DNA from: Pseudomonadota bacterium
GTDB taxonomy: Bacteria; Pseudomonadota; Alphaproteobacteria; Rickettsiales; RGZB01
Assembly: GCA_010031735.1 (NCBI GenBank)
Contig: RGZB01000017.1
Coordinates: 1 to 35,598, forward strand
Direction of reading: 5' to 3'
DNA length: 35,598 nt
A program made the position numbers and the translations under genes. Of this stretch, positions 34,511 to 35,598 are shown in pieces. Every line of letters starts with the position of its first letter. Position 1 is the stretch's first letter. The notes under the pieces were generated by a model. It was not told the DNA's origin, did not search any database, and worked only from the letters and a program-made list of their open reading frames with translations.

Positions 34511-35598
34511 TTGAAGCCGGATAAGCAACATAAGAATCAAGTGCGCCAAATAAGAGGTGGTTTCACCTTGACGGAGGTCGCTCTCGTCATGACGGTGATC
34601 GCGGTGGTCCTCATGGGCATGCTTGCGGTTGCAAACCTCAAAAAAACCGGCCAAGGTCAAGCAATCATGTCGGAATACGGGGATAATACCCGCGGCATGG
34701 ATGTGTTCCGCACTACGCACGACAACCAATTACCAGGCGACCTTACCAACCCTAACGACTATTTCACGGATCCGGCGGCCAACGTACCGGGTAACGGTAA
34801 CGGCATCATCGATGATGCCCTGCGTGGGGGTCAGCCGACCGAAGTGACGGTCATGTTCCGTCAGATGCAACTCTCCGGCAATATGTCGGGTGATTTCACA
34901 GGTCTCCAGGCACCGACCGATACCGGTATGAAACTGGGTTGGAACCGTCCGGCCTCCCGCACAGCGGGGAATGGTTGGGACTTTACTTCCATGCTCGATC
35001 CGGAGTGGGCATGGGATCCGGATAAGCGCTTCTATAATGTCTGGCGTGTCCGCGGTGGTGTAGACATGAATGAGAACCCGGTGACCGTAGAGGTGCTCCG
35101 GTATATCGATAATAAGGTCGACGGCGGTGACGGCCCGACCAAAGGTGTGTTGATTGCCACCCGCGCCCACAGTGGTGCGGTTGAGCCCGTTGTACAGGAT
35201 GGTACTAGCGGTAGCGGTAAGTGGAATATTACCGCGGATGCTACCGGTGTGCCGAACTTTGTTACGAAAATCAATGCCGGGGATCAAGGTTCCAGCGGCT
35301 CTTCGGGTGGTTCGGGTTCTTCCGGCAGCTCGGGTTCTTCGGGTTCTAGTGGCTCTTCTGGCAGCTCGGGTTCTTCGGGTTCTTCCGGCGGCTCCGGCGG
35401 TTCTTCAGGCGGCCCAGGCTCTTCGGGTTCTTCCGGCAGTTCGGGTTCATCGGGTTCCTCTGGCGCTAGTGGCTCTTCAGGCTCATCGGGCAGTTCAGGT
35501 TCTTCCGGCAGCTCGGGTTCATCCTCTGGCTCTTCGAGTGGTTCGGGTACCTCGAGTGGTTCGGGTACCTCAAGCGGTTCGGGTACCTCAAGCGGTTC
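34511..35598 (+). CDS. prepilin-like protein with a long Ser-Gly repeat tail (partial, runs off the right edge)
   Basis: Open from the TTG at 34511 to the window end, at least 362 residues. A short basic leader ends in G17, then F18-T-L-T-E22 and a hydrophobic helix (VALVMTVIAVVLMGMLAVA). This is the prepilin-peptidase site G|FxxxE with the conserved Glu at mature position 5. The globular part has features of pseudopilin-like proteins: NQLPGDLTNPNDYF, a GNGNGIIDDA loop, and VMFRQMQLSGNMSGDF. From residue 260 on it is almost pure SSG/GSS repeats. The start is uncertain (a GTG at 34541 is possible). The 289-bp gap before it shows no gene, only a small palindrome CCATGC-TT-GCATGG at 34451. Either a pilin-type surface fibre subunit or a type II secretion pseudopilin. 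Confidence 0.85.
   Translation, partial: MKPDKQHKNQVRQIRGGFTLTEVALVMTVIAVVLMGMLAVANLKKTGQGQAIMSEYGDNTRGMDVFRTTHDNQLPGDLTNPNDYFTDPAANVPGNGNGIIDDALRGGQPTEVTVMFRQMQLSGNMSGDFTGLQAPTDTGMKLGWNRPASRTAGNGWDFTSMLDPEWAWDPDKRFYNVWRVRGGVDMNENPVTVEVLRYIDNKVDGGDGPTKGVLIATRAHSGAVEPVVQDGTSGSGKWNITADATGVPNFVTKINAGDQGSSGSSGGSGSSGSSGSSGSSGSSGSSGSSGSSGGSGGSSGGPGSSGSSGSSGSSGSSGASGSSGSSGSSGSSGSSGSSSGSSSGSGTSSGSGTSSGSGTSSG
35288..35598 (+). repeat. Ser-Gly coding repeat region
   Basis: The last 311 bases encode glycine and serine almost only, in SSG, GSS and SGG triplets built from variants of GGTTCTTCG and GGCAGCTCG. Codons differ between copies at third positions in the left part, so much of it is old or under selection at the protein level. 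It continues past the edge. Confidence 0.95.
35534..35598 (+). repeat. 18-bp tandem repeat (3.6 copies) encoding Ser-Ser-Gly-Ser-Gly-Thr
   Basis: TCGAGTGGTTCGGGTACC at 35534, repeated at 35552, then twice as TCAAGCGGTTCGGGTACC (35570, 35588 partial). The near-identity points to recent expansion at the growing end of the Ser-Gly tail; the array is cut by the window edge. Confidence 0.95.

Noticed and set aside
35288-35598. Ser-Gly repeats as an ice-nucleation or RTX toxin repeat
   Set aside because: There is no GGxGxDxUx nonapeptide or AGYGST-like octapeptide; it is simple SSG sequence.

Overview
The window looks like a compact piece of an alphaproteobacterial chromosome. The evidence is gene order. 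The minus-strand block rpmF-plsX-fabH-ihfA-merR followed by a proline tRNA is the usual alphaproteobacterial arrangement, and so is the rpoZ-rel-pdxJ-acpS series. Base composition is mixed, roughly half G+C by eye. I cannot name a genus. No rRNA operon, insertion sequence, CRISPR array or transposase is visible.

Layout, left to right. 1-796: the N-terminal part of an AstE/AspA-type zinc hydrolase, cut by the window edge. 912-5205: a two-gene RND efflux pump (adaptor plus permease, no outer-membrane channel). 5202-6167: a lipoprotein-like alpha/beta hydrolase. 6365-8182: the ribosome-associated GTPase BipA/TypA, sharing a strong bidirectional terminator with a convergent Fe-S/SAM RNA methyltransferase (8251-9495). 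9558-14753 is an accessory stretch: a large unknown protein with a zincin-like motif, a 68-residue membrane protein with its own terminator, a glycosyltransferase broken by a 10-bp tandem duplication, two unknown small proteins and an outer-membrane beta-barrel. 14750-15510: a TMEM165/GDT1-family transporter behind what looks like a yybP-ykoY manganese riboswitch. 15554-15786: tRNA-Pro(GGG) with a 23-bp copy of its 3' end 152 bp away.

15843-19015 holds MerR regulator, IHF-alpha, FabH, PlsX and L32; 19187 onward a divergent BamE-type lipoprotein. 20552-29227 is a long minus-strand housekeeping run: omega subunit, (p)ppGpp synthetase/hydrolase, PdxJ, AcpS, DnaG, RpoD and a small membrane protein. 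RpoD carries an unusually long Lys/Ala/Pro-rich N-terminal extension. 29311-30746 is a membrane protein that seems split in two by a one-base frameshift at a six-base homopolymer. 31297-34221 encodes a complete inner-membrane ABC exporter module (FtsX-like permease, ATPase, HlyD-type adaptor). The right edge (34511-35598) is an open prepilin-like gene ending in a very long Ser-Gly repeat tail.

Most of the window is ordinary core genome. The best leads are the two reading-frame breaks at simple repeats, the riboswitch-GDT1 unit, the RpoD extension, the Ser-Gly-tailed prepilin next to an exporter, and the duplicated tRNA end. I see no clear, wholly new multi-gene system. All calls come from reading the sequence; no database search was run.
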